Assembly (NCBI GenBank): GCA_933822405.4 | Contig: CAKOGP040000557.1 | Location: 372,955-436,954 of the forward strand | Source: Cylindrotheca closterium | Lineage: Eukaryota > Bacillariophyta > Bacillariophyceae > Bacillariales > Bacillariaceae | DNA length: 64,000 bases | Direction: 5' to 3' | In this document: one piece after another, positions 44,304 to 54,430 of the stretch | Layout of the letters: each line of letters begins with the position of its first letter | How positions within the stretch are numbered: the first letter of the stretch is position 1 | The notes under the pieces: model-generated | Seen by the model: only the letters and a program-made list of their open reading frames with translations | Databases searched by the model: none | What the model was told of the DNA's origin: nothing | Program-made: the position numbers and the translations under genes

Positions 44304-47300
44304 TCAAACTACACATCCAGCGTTACGCCCATTTCCTTTACTGCTAAATGAGTTTTGCGCTGCAGAGATGGAAATTCAAGTACAGCATATTGTTAGACTA
44401 CAACGGGAGAAAATTGTTCAGAGCTGTAATGGCATCTCAACGAGCTTACACAAATCGCAAGTCGGGATGTTTGATTTTCCCAGTTGAGGAATAGTTCCTG
44501 TCATTTGATTTTTCTGCATTCTGAGATCGTTAAGATTTACCAGGTTGACAAATTCTGTTGGCATGGTCCCTGATATACCGCTATCCGCTACATTGTTTTT
44601 GTTTTTGGTGAAGATGCAAGGTATTAGGATACACATCCTTGGAAAACGCGACCATCCATTTGTTCACACTTACAGAGATACAACCTCGTTAGGGCAGTCA
44701 AGCTTCCAATCTCCGTTGGGAGCGTTCCGGGTCCAAGATTGTTCCCAACTGTGATGAAAAGTGGACAAGAAAAGGAATGAGATGTGGACCAATCAAGAAA
44801 CAACAACAGAAATCACTCTATTCTTAGCCTTACAAAATTTCAATGATATCAAATTGCTCATTCGACCTGAAGAAAGAAAAGATGATGTTAGGACTGCCCT
44901 TTCCTAGATTGACTTGAAAATAATTGTTCTTTGTGATGTCATACCAATATCGGTTCTGATGGTACCCCTTAGGTCATTTTGATCTAAATGAAGTCGTTTG
45001 ATTGACTCTTTAAGAATTGCTTTGGGAATTCTACCAGTCAGCGCGTTGTTGTGCAAATAGAGCTTTTCCAAACCATTAATTCTTCCTAGCTCAGACGGAA
45101 TGCGGTTCTTCAGACTATTGAAACCTGAAGAAGAACGGAAAAGGTCCATTTCGAACATGTGGAGAATGTGAGTAACAAAAAGTTCCAAAAGCATGTAAAC
45201 TCTAGCTGAAACGTACCCAAATCGATATCTCTCACTCTCCCACCAGCACAGCCGATTCCATGCCAACTGCACACCGAATCAGTTGATAACCAACCGGTTT
45301 TCGTCAACCAATTAGTTTCTCCACCAGTCTTGTAGAAAAGAGCCGCCATAATGTATCGTTCTACAATCATCGCAGCAGCATCTGTCGAAGAACTTGGATA
45401 CCAATCATCGACTGTTAGAATCCAATTGACAGCATCATTGACAGAATTGGTAAATCCTTCAGCGGTAATATGAGCGGCAACTGCTTGCTGTCTATCAAAT
45501 GCGGTAGGTGAGACAGACGGAGACGTTGTTGGCAGATATGTTGGACTGGAAGTAGGTGCCGATGTCGGTTCTGGTGTCGGTTCTGGTGTCGGTGCTGGTG
45601 TCGGTGTTGGTGTCGGTGCTTTGCTCGGTCCGGGCGTTGGTTCCAAGCTAGGCTGAGTACTGGGACTAGGAGTTGGAAAAGAAGTTGGAGGTGGTGTTGG
45701 TCCAACAACAGGTGCCAGAGTAGGTTGGGGAGTGCTTGGGCTACTTGATGGGGATTCACTCGGTATATTCGTTGGTATCAAGCTAGGTTCAGTAGACGGG
45801 CTAGGAGTTGGAAAGGAAGTTGGAGGTGGTGTTGGTCCAACAACAGGTGCCAGAGTTGGTCGGGGAGTGCTTGGGCTACCTGATGGGGATTCACTCGGTA
45901 GTTTTGTTGGTACAGAAGACGGATTTGCAGTTGGATAGCCAGTTGGAGGTGGAGTTGGTCCAACAACAGGTGCGAGAGTTGGTCGGGGAGTGCTTGGGCT
46001 TCCTGATGGGGATTCACTTGGTAGTTTTGTTGGCACAGACGACGGATTTGCAGTTGGATAGCCAGTTGGAGGTGGTGTTGGTCCAACAACAGGTGCGAGA
46101 GTTGGTCGGGGAGTGCTTGGGCTTCCTGATGGGGATTCACTCGGTAAATTTGTCGGTGCAAATGTTGGAGAAGAGCTTGGGATAGTTGACGGTGATGGTG
46201 TTTGTCCAACAAATGGAGCCATAGAGGGGGCCGGTGTCACAGGCTGTGCACTTGGAGCTGGTGTTGCCTCCTTTGTCGGTGCAAATGACGGAGACACACT
46301 TGGAACGCCTGTTGGAAATGCAGTCGGGGAGTCGGTGTCGTTTCCTGGAAGACTGTCGGTAATCACCAACCGGATGAATGGTGGTGAAGGTAGGCCCAGC
46401 AGTTCTGTCAAATTGATGATATCACCGCTTGTCGACGCTTCGCTGACCAGCCCGATCAGCTCCCAAAACTTGAGATCTTCATGCAGATACAAATCCAGAA
46501 TCACCGATACAAAAAGACAGGACGGACTTGCCGCGATTTGACTGCATGAGACGTCTGCTGAAACTTCCACGGTGACCACACCAGCGTCCACGACGTATGG
46601 CTCATTACTCAACTCCCGTCGAAGAAAGGTTTTGTTTCCTGGTCGAACGGCACTGTTTCCAAGCAAAGAACGACGACCAACGTCTGTGTTGAAAGGACAT
46701 CGAGCCAATGCTGGGACTAAAACTCGTTGGAAGGCATTTTGCAGTTCAGATGCCACCACAGCAGTGTCAATGTTGTCTGGATCGTTAGCATCCATCAAGG
46801 CATCCATGTGGACGACCACTGTCTTCAAAGTAAGACTTTGCTGCTGCTCGTCGGTAACTTCACCTTTTGCGATTGCTTCACACTGCTCCAATGACGGTGG
46901 ATCGTACTTGAGTGCAACCGAAGGTGCGCTAGAAGGCCAATTGCTTGGAGGGCCGCTGGGGGCACTGGTGGTAACAATCGCTGGAGCTGCCGGGAAATCA
47001 AGTTGAGCGTCCTTCTCGGTGAGTTCACTTTTGCTCCCAAACAACGCAAAGAACACAGCGATGCCACCGCTAACCAACAAGATTAGTACCAATACGAGTA
47101 CCTTTGGACTCTTCCAACATGGCTTCTTCTTTCTTGCTTCGTCGTCGGTTGCGGCACCCTGACCACCTTCATCCTCCAGCATTCTTAGGGGCATTTCCTC
47201 GAAACCCTTTTGGGGTCGCCTTTTCCCTTCCTCCACTCTTGCTTGCACTTTGGTCTCTCGAGCCTCTTTGTCTTCCTCTTCCAAAATTGTGGCAGCAATC

Positions 47301-48064
47301 ATGAGCTCTCCGTTGTCATTTTTCGCTGGTATGGTACCTCGTTCCATGACATCACCTTCGAGCACGATATCCATTCCACCCGTCATAGTAGATGATCTAC
47401 CACAACTGGCGCTTCTCTTGGCCCTGGAATCTCTGTCGTTCCGATCTGTACTACTCACACTTTCGGCACCAGGTTTCAATACCTTGGTGGATCGCCGACT
47501 TCGCCTCTTTTGATCAGCATCACTGCTGTGTGAACGGGAGCTGCCATCCAGGCCCACGGATTGGGCGCCTGGCGATAGACTGAGACTTTTTCCAGCTCCA
47601 GCCTTTCCAGCTTTGGCCTTAGCCTTTACGGAATCGTCCGATTTGGATCTGGTGGAACTCGGACGAGGGCTTCTGCTGCTACTTTTGCGATCGCCGTGTC
47701 TTCTTGACTTTTCTTTGGTCTTGATGTCGTCATCCGATTTGGCTCTGGTGGAACTTGGACGAGGGCTTCTGCTGCTACTTTTGCGATCGCCGTGTCTTCT
47801 TGACTTTTCCTTGGCCTTGATGTCGTCATCCGATTTGGTTTTGGTGGAACTTGGACGAGGGCTTCTGCTGCTACTTTTGCGATGACCTCTTCTCTTCTTA
47901 TCCTTGATATCTACTCCAATTGCGACACCGACTTTCTTTTCACCTTCCTCCCTCCTCTTACGATGATGTCCGTCACGGTTTTTGCTGCGAGAAGGAGACG
48001 CGCCTGCATCCTGATGGTCATCTTTGTTGGTAATGGTCTGCTTCTTGTCTTCTTCTTCTACCAT
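44304..48064 (-). CDS. LRR membrane protein D with SR-like and Pro/Thr repeat regions
   Basis: Exons: 45217-48064, 44945-45124, 44834-44866, 44674-44748, 44450-44587 and 44304-44359 (1,109 residues). All introns are phase 1 and internal exons are multiples of three (180, 33, 75, 138). Residues 1-320 are disordered, with three 32-residue SR-like repeats (SSSRSPRPSST) and two PGA-x-S motifs. Residues 321-343 are the membrane segment. Next is a Cys-containing domain of about 200 residues related to the one in LRR-B. A long Pro/Ser/Thr region with 41-45-residue repeats (PSESPSGSPSTPRPTLAP) follows, then an LRR N-cap (RYIMAALFYKTGGETNW, then CSWHGIGC) and about five LRRs. The last 56-nt exon encodes a tail matching LRR-A. 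Unspliced reading of the last donor would end at 44418. Confidence 0.85.
45664..46150 (-). repeat. Coding 123/135-bp repeats (Pro/Ser/Thr stalk of LRR-D)
   Basis: The block around TCCAACAACAGGTGC recurs at 45701, 45836, 45959 and 46082 (spacing 135, 123, 123). It encodes units with PTLAPVVGPTPPPT. Confidence 0.95.
47630..47900 (-). repeat. Coding 96-bp repeats (SR-like region of LRR-D)
   Basis: ACTTTTGCGA recurs at 47681, 47777 and 47873, giving three 32-residue SR-like units. Confidence 0.95.
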
Positions 48065-48668
48065 GGTGAGAGTGTATCGATTTGTTGGAGGATATTTCTT
48101 GTGTTTTCAATAAGCAGAGCACTTAAAAATGAGAGAGGTATGCAGTTTCATGTTGGATTTGAATCTGTGACCCTTTTTTCCTTCCGTAACATGGCGGCTC
48201 CCTGCATGAGTTGGGGACTTGAAGAACAGGTGGTGGCTCTTTTTCATCGTATTTACTTAAAATCACGGCAGCTCATTGCAAATTCTGCCAAGCGTCTCGC
48301 GAGCACGCCCGGCGCGCTCAACAATCTTCAATAATCGACTCATCCGAATGTCTGATGTCTGTACAATTTCCGGGCGCCAAACAAACCAATTTATCCTGGG
48401 TACCTTTCGTTTCAATCATCGACCTAGTTGCAGCGGATATGATATTTAGATCATGTAGCTATGCGACTTCACTTTAGATGAACACATATTATTTTACCAA
48501 GTCCTACACTCCACAGATGATTTGGTGATGCACGACTACAGACACGACTCTCTCAATTCAAATTGAGCTCGCTCACTCCTACCGGTAGATACAATAGTTG
48601 AATCTCTAACACTGATGAGAACCATCAAAATAATATCTTCACAAATTGAAATATTTGTCTCCCTAATC
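48065..48668. other. Intergenic region
   Basis: About 600 bases between the LRR-D start and the 3' end of HslV. TACCGGTA lies at 48580-48587. No gene is supported. Confidence 0.5.
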
Positions 48669-49483
48669 TCATTCTTCTTTTGCCTCCGAAGCATCAATGT
48701 TTAAAATAAGGAATTCCTTATTGGTGTACACGCACATGTCGGCAGCCACATTCATCGCTTTGCTGGCTACTTCTTCAGCGGACATTTCCTCCACGCTCAT
48801 TAGCGCTCTTGCAGCAGCTGTGAAACAACAAAAGGTGCGATTAGAATCGATCATCATTCAAGTAAGAAATCAATCCCCAAAGCGCAATCCATACTGTAGA
48901 TTAAAAATCTTCTCATAACTCATTCCGCAAATATTCACTCACCAAGTGCAAAAGGACTTCCACTCCCAACCGACACTACTCCATCATTCATTTCCAAAAC
49001 ATCACCATTTCCTGTAAGTTCCAAGGACACATTCTCGTCGGCCACAATCAAGGAGGCTTCTAGACGCCGCAAATATTTGTCTGTTCTCCATCCCTTGGCC
49101 AACTCAACACAGCTTCTAGAAAGCTGACCGGGATATTCGTCCAATTTGCCCTCCAATCGTTCCAACAAGGTAAAGGCGTCCGCAGTGGCACCCGCAAATC
49201 CCACAAGGGTCCCCTTTTGCGGGTCATCTATTCCCTTTGGTAGAATTCGACGAATTTTGGTAGCGTTGGGCTTGACAATCATGTTTCCCATGGATACCAT
49301 ACCATCACCCATCATGCAGACCTTGCCGTTCTTGCGCACGCACAGAATGGTGGTTCCATGATACTCATTCGCTGCAGACGGAACGGAGGAGTGAAAGGAG
49401 GAGGCAGCCGAAGTGGTACGGATGGCTTGCATCTGGGCTACTACCTTGGAGCTCATTTGTTTTCGAAGGATACTATTCATCAT
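48669..49483 (-). CDS. hslV: HslV (ClpQ) protease subunit, probably mitochondrial
   Basis: Exons 48943-49483 and 48669-48817, phase 1 intron, give 229 residues. After a 43-residue Ser/Thr/Arg-rich presequence, the mature protein would begin at Thr44 (HG|TTILCV), the catalytic N-terminal threonine of HslV. Family motifs are intact: [63 protein letters not shown], with the last one spanning the splice. HslV forms a double hexameric ring driven by the HslU ATPase. Eukaryotic HslVU is mitochondrial in protists and absent from animals, fungi and plants as far as is generally known. HslU is not in this window. Confidence 0.95.
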
Positions 49484-49927
49484 TGTTGTTGAATATGTTG
49501 TTCACAAACGTATTCAATCAAGCTTGTAAATACAGTCAGCTGATTTTCTTTTGTGTTGGTGATGTGTTGGTGATCTCGCCGAAGCGATTGGATCCGAAGT
49601 CAAAAGAATCAATCAAAAGGAGGGAGAGGAATTGCGGTGGAAAAGGGGAGGGGGTTCAAAATGACTTCAAGTTCTTCCCCCACATCTGTTGCTTTTTATC
49701 TCCTCCGAAAGATATTGTAATATTCAATACATGGTGTATTGCTCCATGTCATCCACTTCAGAGCTTACAACGATTTGAGTAACCACGCTACAAGTAGCAT
49801 AACAGCATACATACAAATACATGAGTAGTGTTCGCACTATACTCTTGTAAGATTCAGTAAAAAAATTGATATCAATCTATTGGTATTGTTAGTGGCCCTT
49901 CTTGAATCGGTTAGTAGGGCAAAGCTA
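49484..49927. other. Intergenic region
   Basis: 444 bases between the HslV start and the stop of the STELLO-like gene. It contains a purine-rich stretch near 49615-49655. No gene is supported. Confidence 0.5.
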
Positions 49928-52423
49928 TTATTGTGCCTCCAGCGGAAAATTAATATCGTCAACTTTCTCCCAAAAAATATCATATCGCTCTTTCATCTTG
50001 AAGGGATGGAACACCGCTATACTCTCATCAGACTTGCAGCTATGAATCAGCGACCAGCTGCCTCGTTGTTTGGTTTTGAATTTTGTGCAAAGTTTCACTA
50101 GCCGGGTGGGTGCTTGCAACTGCTGCTGAAGAATATCCACTATCTTACCAAAAGCACACTCTAACCAAACCAAGTGTTTCACGTGTATGTTTACAGCTTC
50201 TGCAAACGGTTCGGCATACTTTGTTGGTACCATGAGAAAGTCAGATTGTGTTTGAAAGCCAAACCATGCTGAACCATCTGGATCGAGATATTTTGCAAAT
50301 TCAGGGTCCATTGCCATTTTCTGTTGCGCTTGTACACAGTATTCATGCGGCCATCGAATCCAATTGTCATGCATATTTGGGATTTGCTTGCTTAACTCGC
50401 TTGCAGAATTCACAAAAATAGTCTTGTCTACATCAGATACTGTGCCATTCGGGAAAACGCGATGGGATTGTTTCTGTGCTGTCACCCTATCAGGTGTGGT
50501 CCTTAGATCAACGTATTCGATATTGTCAACCTCCGGTAGTTGTCGATTGGCGATAATCTTGTCGGTGGGGAAAGGATACTTCCCTTCCGATAGCTCGGTC
50601 AGGTTCAACAGGGAATCATCGTGCGCATAGAGCACTGCGTCAATTGTCGAAGAGTTTGCAAAACGCAGCAACGTCCTCATTAAGTTGCTCATCGGGTTGT
50701 AGAAACCTAGGTCTTCCCCATACCCAACCCCAACCCCAATGGGTTTTAATTGGCTGGCTTGCATTACGTCGATGCGATGAGCCTCCAAATACGCCAGTTT
50801 TGTGTTATCGACTGGAGCCGCTGCAACAACCATTTGGAACCGCTCTCTCATCTTCTGACTCCAAATCATTATTTGAGTCGTGATGATGGGTTTATCTGCA
50901 AAATTAAACTGACCCATCAGTGCCACGTTACGAATTCTAGGCTTGAGCTCAGGAAACTGGTAGTTCATTGCAGTCAGCGCCATGAGCCACTTTTGCATTG
51001 CCACAGCATCATCCAATTCAATATATGATCGTTCGTACAAATCGATCCATAGCTGCTCTACTCTCGTGGGGAAATGGAGGTGCTCAGAGTCCCAACTTGA
51101 TAGAAATTCAATCAGCTTCCCACTTTTGATATACAAGTCGTTTTCGGCAGAAAAGTCAGCCAAAATGTCATGCTCGTTTCGTATTTGTTCAATCTTCGGA
51201 GGCGCAAAGACCAGCCGAAGGTTCGAGTCCGCAAAAATGCATTGAGCAAAGTACGACCGCCAGATATCTGAAACACGACCTGGTACTGTTGTAGGGAGTA
51301 AGGTTGCCCAAAGGGCGGGTTGCGTATGGATTGAAGCTTGAGCATTGTATGGACTATACGCATGCTTTGGAACGAGGACATTTGTTGCATTTTCACTGTT
51401 GTCGAATGTCATTGGTAGTGGACGGGTCAATCGATGGTTGGCATCGACATCAGGATTTCCATCGGCTAAGAACTGAATCACACCAATTGAGGCCGATTTG
51501 GAAACAAATGGCATCGACTGCTGAAAGAACGCCTGTCCTTCCGTTGTATTGTCCCTAATGTACTGCAAAGGAAATCCACGCGCCCAGGATGGAGCCGGAA
51601 TTGACGGTTTCATCATTGGATGATGGTTGAAAGCTGTTGGCCCAGATATTGCTATGGTCACATTGTCGAGTGTTTCTATTGATGGAAGAATTTCAACAGG
51701 CTTTCCTGTTTCCTCGTCCAATTTGATGAAATTGTCGTCGTCAAAATCAAAGAAGAATTCGGCACCATGAAGGATTGCAAACAAATACCCCAGATTCTTT
51801 CGTCCAAAGTGCCTCCAGGGCATAGTACGCACAAAGTCACCGATGGGTCCATCCAGTTGTTCCCATGTTTTCTGACGTTCCACCGAAAAAAAGTATGTCG
51901 ATTCAGTAGCTCCGCCCATTGTTTGAAAGGTTGACATATAATTCGTAGGTGTTTTGGTATCTGCCACCACGACTAGGCACCACTCGGGCAGGTTTGAGAC
52001 TCTCGATATAGCTTCCGTAGGATCAAAGATGGTAGTCACCACACCCCACTTGGTGCACTTGTCCCGAAAGTCATTCTCAAAAGGCAACGATTGGCTGGGA
52101 ATATCTGTCTTCGTTAGCTCTGCCCTCGGAAGTGAGAAATCTCGAATCTTTTCTCCTCTAAAGAGTTTCCCTGTTGACGAGTCAGGTATGACCGATTGTG
52201 CAATTGGAAGCTGTACAGCTTGGTCTGTATGTGTATTATTAGCTAAGTTAGGTGAACACTTAGAAGAGTCATCTTTCGGTGGCAACGACGACTGAGCGGA
52301 AACAGGACGACCAGCATCATTCAGGCGGCGCCACCCGGTCGAAAATTCACCAGTGAGATTAACATTTACAACGATCAGAATAATTGCAAAGATCACTAAT
52401 GCTGATGAAGTTTGAATCTTCAT
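49928..52423 (-). CDS. STELLO-like (DUF288) Golgi glycosyltransferase
   Basis: An intronless 831-residue type II membrane protein. Residues about 6-22 (SSALVIFAIILIVVNV) form the signal anchor. The lumenal region has the STELLO pattern: KWGVVTTIFDPTEAI, LVVVADTKTP, GYLFAILHGAEFFFDFDDD (with the acidic cluster expected for metal and nucleotide-sugar binding), ARGFPL, and PNAQ/SPYNAQASIHTQPALWATLLPTTV followed by DIWRSYFAQ. The C-terminal half is a second, poorly known region, as in STELLO proteins. In Arabidopsis, STELLO1/2 act in the Golgi on cellulose synthase delivery. Diatoms lack cellulose walls, so the substrate here is open. Many N-x-S/T sequons fit a lumenal location. Confidence 0.82.
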   Translation of the reverse strand: MKIQTSSALVIFAIILIVVNVNLTGEFSTGWRRLNDAGRPVSAQSSLPPKDDSSKCSPNLANNTHTDQAVQLPIAQSVIPDSSTGKLFRGEKIRDFSLPRAELTKTDIPSQSLPFENDFRDKCTKWGVVTTIFDPTEAISRVSNLPEWCLVVVADTKTPTNYMSTFQTMGGATESTYFFSVERQKTWEQLDGPIGDFVRTMPWRHFGRKNLGYLFAILHGAEFFFDFDDDNFIKLDEETGKPVEILPSIETLDNVTIAISGPTAFNHHPMMKPSIPAPSWARGFPLQYIRDNTTEGQAFFQQSMPFVSKSASIGVIQFLADGNPDVDANHRLTRPLPMTFDNSENATNVLVPKHAYSPYNAQASIHTQPALWATLLPTTVPGRVSDIWRSYFAQCIFADSNLRLVFAPPKIEQIRNEHDILADFSAENDLYIKSGKLIEFLSSWDSEHLHFPTRVEQLWIDLYERSYIELDDAVAMQKWLMALTAMNYQFPELKPRIRNVALMGQFNFADKPIITTQIMIWSQKMRERFQMVVAAAPVDNTKLAYLEAHRIDVMQASQLKPIGVGVGYGEDLGFYNPMSNLMRTLLRFANSSTIDAVLYAHDDSLLNLTELSEGKYPFPTDKIIANRQLPEVDNIEYVDLRTTPDRVTAQKQSHRVFPNGTVSDVDKTIFVNSASELSKQIPNMHDNWIRWPHEYCVQAQQKMAMDPEFAKYLDPDGSAWFGFQTQSDFLMVPTKYAEPFAEAVNIHVKHLVWLECAFGKIVDILQQQLQAPTRLVKLCTKFKTKQRGSWSLIHSCKSDESIAVFHPFKMKERYDIFWEKVDDINFPLEAQ

Positions 52424-52520
52424 GGTCTTTCAGGATGGTCTTTCAGGATGGTACAGTATTTCGCAATTGTCGTTCACGATGGTATAGTATTTCGCAACTG
52501 TCGTTCACGATGGTCTTTCA
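52424..52520. repeat. 31-bp tandem repeats immediately upstream of the STELLO-like start
   Basis: ATGGTACAGTATTTCGCAA at 52448 recurs with small changes at 52479, and a partial unit begins at 52510 (period 31). A 13-bp duplication of GGTCTTTCAGGAT precedes it, right at the start codon. Confidence 0.88.
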
Positions 52521-52980
52521 CGACGGATCTCAGAATTTTTACTGACGTATTGCTGTACATACTGTATGCAGTTTTGATCCTCCCGGAAATGGCAAATTTT
52601 GACCACGTAAAAGTATGTACCGGTATGTACCGGTATGTATGCATGCTTTGGGAAAAGTATCCACCGTCAGTCACTTGCCACTGGAACCCGACTACGATAT
52701 TGTACCAGGTACGTGTACTTTTACCAGGTACTGTCGGGCGACAACAATTGACTACGCAAATTATACGCGCTACAGTAATTCCTGATTCTATTTTTTTAAA
52801 ATCGAACTCATCCATTCATTCTTCATTCACCTTTTATTAACTCATCCAAAGAAGGGAGGGGGGTTTCTTTGTAAAAGGGGAGCAAGTTCTAAATGACGTT
52901 TCTACTACAGTATTGTATCGTACGAATCGTAAAATTCACAGAACCGCAAAACTCATACCTTGACCACAAACAACAATACC
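52521..52980. promoter_or_regulatory. Divergent intergenic region, two TACCGGTA copies
   Basis: 460 bases between the STELLO-like gene repeats and the plastid Cys-cluster gene. TACCGGTA occurs at 52618-52625 and again at 52628-52635, ten bases apart. Confidence 0.45.
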
Positions 52981-53751
52981 ATGATGAAACTCCTCCTTGC
53001 TCTACTCCTGACTACATTTGTCAAGGGCTTTGTTCCTTCGCTATCATCTACGCAACGACAAGGAGGATCACAATTATATTCTACAGCGGAAGAAGTTTCT
53101 ATTGAACCAAAGGATGTGGTCCGACTCTTCGGACGATTGGCCGAAAAATACATTATGTTGGACGAGTCTGGTGGCATGTGTTGCTATTCCGGTTGCAAGG
53201 ATTGCGAATACCGTCTCCCTGATGGAGGATATAGAATGGCAGATCAAAGTGCTGCCCGTCCAAAATGGATCCCAGTGTACGAAGAGCGCAACTTTTCGGG
53301 ACAAAACAAGGAGCACAAGACCAAATGGAGCACCGAAATCTTTTCCGAAGGCCCATCCGTGACCAAGGAAGAGTTTGTCAAGGCACTATCTGAAATGCAA
53401 TATGCACCTCCATGTACGTGAAAATGCATTGAAAGAATACGATTTTGGTATTTTATGTTTCCAGCTGTTGCTAACCATCCATTTGTCGTCATCGTCTTCT
53501 TGTTTCTTTTTCTCTCATTCTTCTTGTCCTACAACTGTACGGTATAATATGAAATAGTGGGCGGTCCATTTGTGGGCGCAACAGCTGGGCAAATCGAAGA
53601 TAGCGCTGCGGCCGAGAAATTGTTTGATATGCTAGCTGGTGAGAAAGACAAGCTGGCGCGATTCAAGATGAGCGTCCAATTGAAGGAATTGGCCAAAGGT
53701 GAACAAGGTTTGACTTGGAAAGACTTTGCCGCAGCTATGGGAGTACAATAG
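52981..53751 (+). CDS. Plastid-targeted conserved protein with a Cys cluster
   Basis: Exons 52981-53413 and 53558-53751 (phase 1 intron, 144 nt) give 208 residues. The signal peptide (MMKLLLALLLTTFVKG) is cleaved before FVPS, the diatom plastid pattern. A transit region with Ser/Gln/Arg follows. The mature part has LDESGGMCCYSGCKDCEYR, four Cys in a compact cluster, then a DQSAARPKWIPVYE stretch. A helical region at the C-terminus includes FVGATAGQ and a basic-hydrophobic tail. The Cys cluster could bind a metal or form disulfides. I know of no assigned function. Confidence 0.7.
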
Positions 53752-54430
53752 TACTGATAATAGATATAACCAATTTTGATTGCTTGATTTTTGCTGTTTT
53801 CGCATCGCTCTACTGTACCTACCGGTACATTTTAGTCTAGAGTAGATCCAAGGATAGTAGCCACATCACCGAGAGTTGTGAGTCAGTCAGTCATGAATGG
53901 ATGACGACCGGATTGAGACGCCATTGCCATCTGCCGATGCCGACGTCTGTAGTCGACCAGAAAAAGCGGAACAAGAAAAGAACACAACGCAACTGCCGCT
54001 TGCACTCTGTAGCCATCACTCGATCGTCATGGTGTAGTTTCATTGGAGTGTTGACAGGATTATGGTCGCGTTCCAGTCTACAGAAAATCCTGTAGAAATT
54101 GTACTAGAAAACTCACTTTTCTCTCCTTCTCCACCAAAAATTCCGGCAAAAGGCTGGAAGATCCGTTATGTTGGTGAAATTTCCTAATCGGAGTTGTTTC
54201 CTCATTATTCTCTGGTTCCCATATTGATACCGATCCGAAGTTAGTGCTTGTGCCAGTACCTCCAACGCTCTCCAAGAATCATCAAGACGTCTGTTCGAAA
54301 GGAGAAAGGGCCAAGTGAGTGACAACCACGAAGACACTACAACCACCAAAAACAGCCAAAGACGCAAAAAACACACCACCACAGAATCTTAAAAGTAAGA
54401 TTTCCAGCGTAAGCACGACAAACAACCACG
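53752..54430. other. Intergenic region
   Basis: About 680 bases containing TACCGGTA at 53820-53827 and the promoter of the acetylglutamate-kinase-like gene. No gene is supported. Confidence 0.45.
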
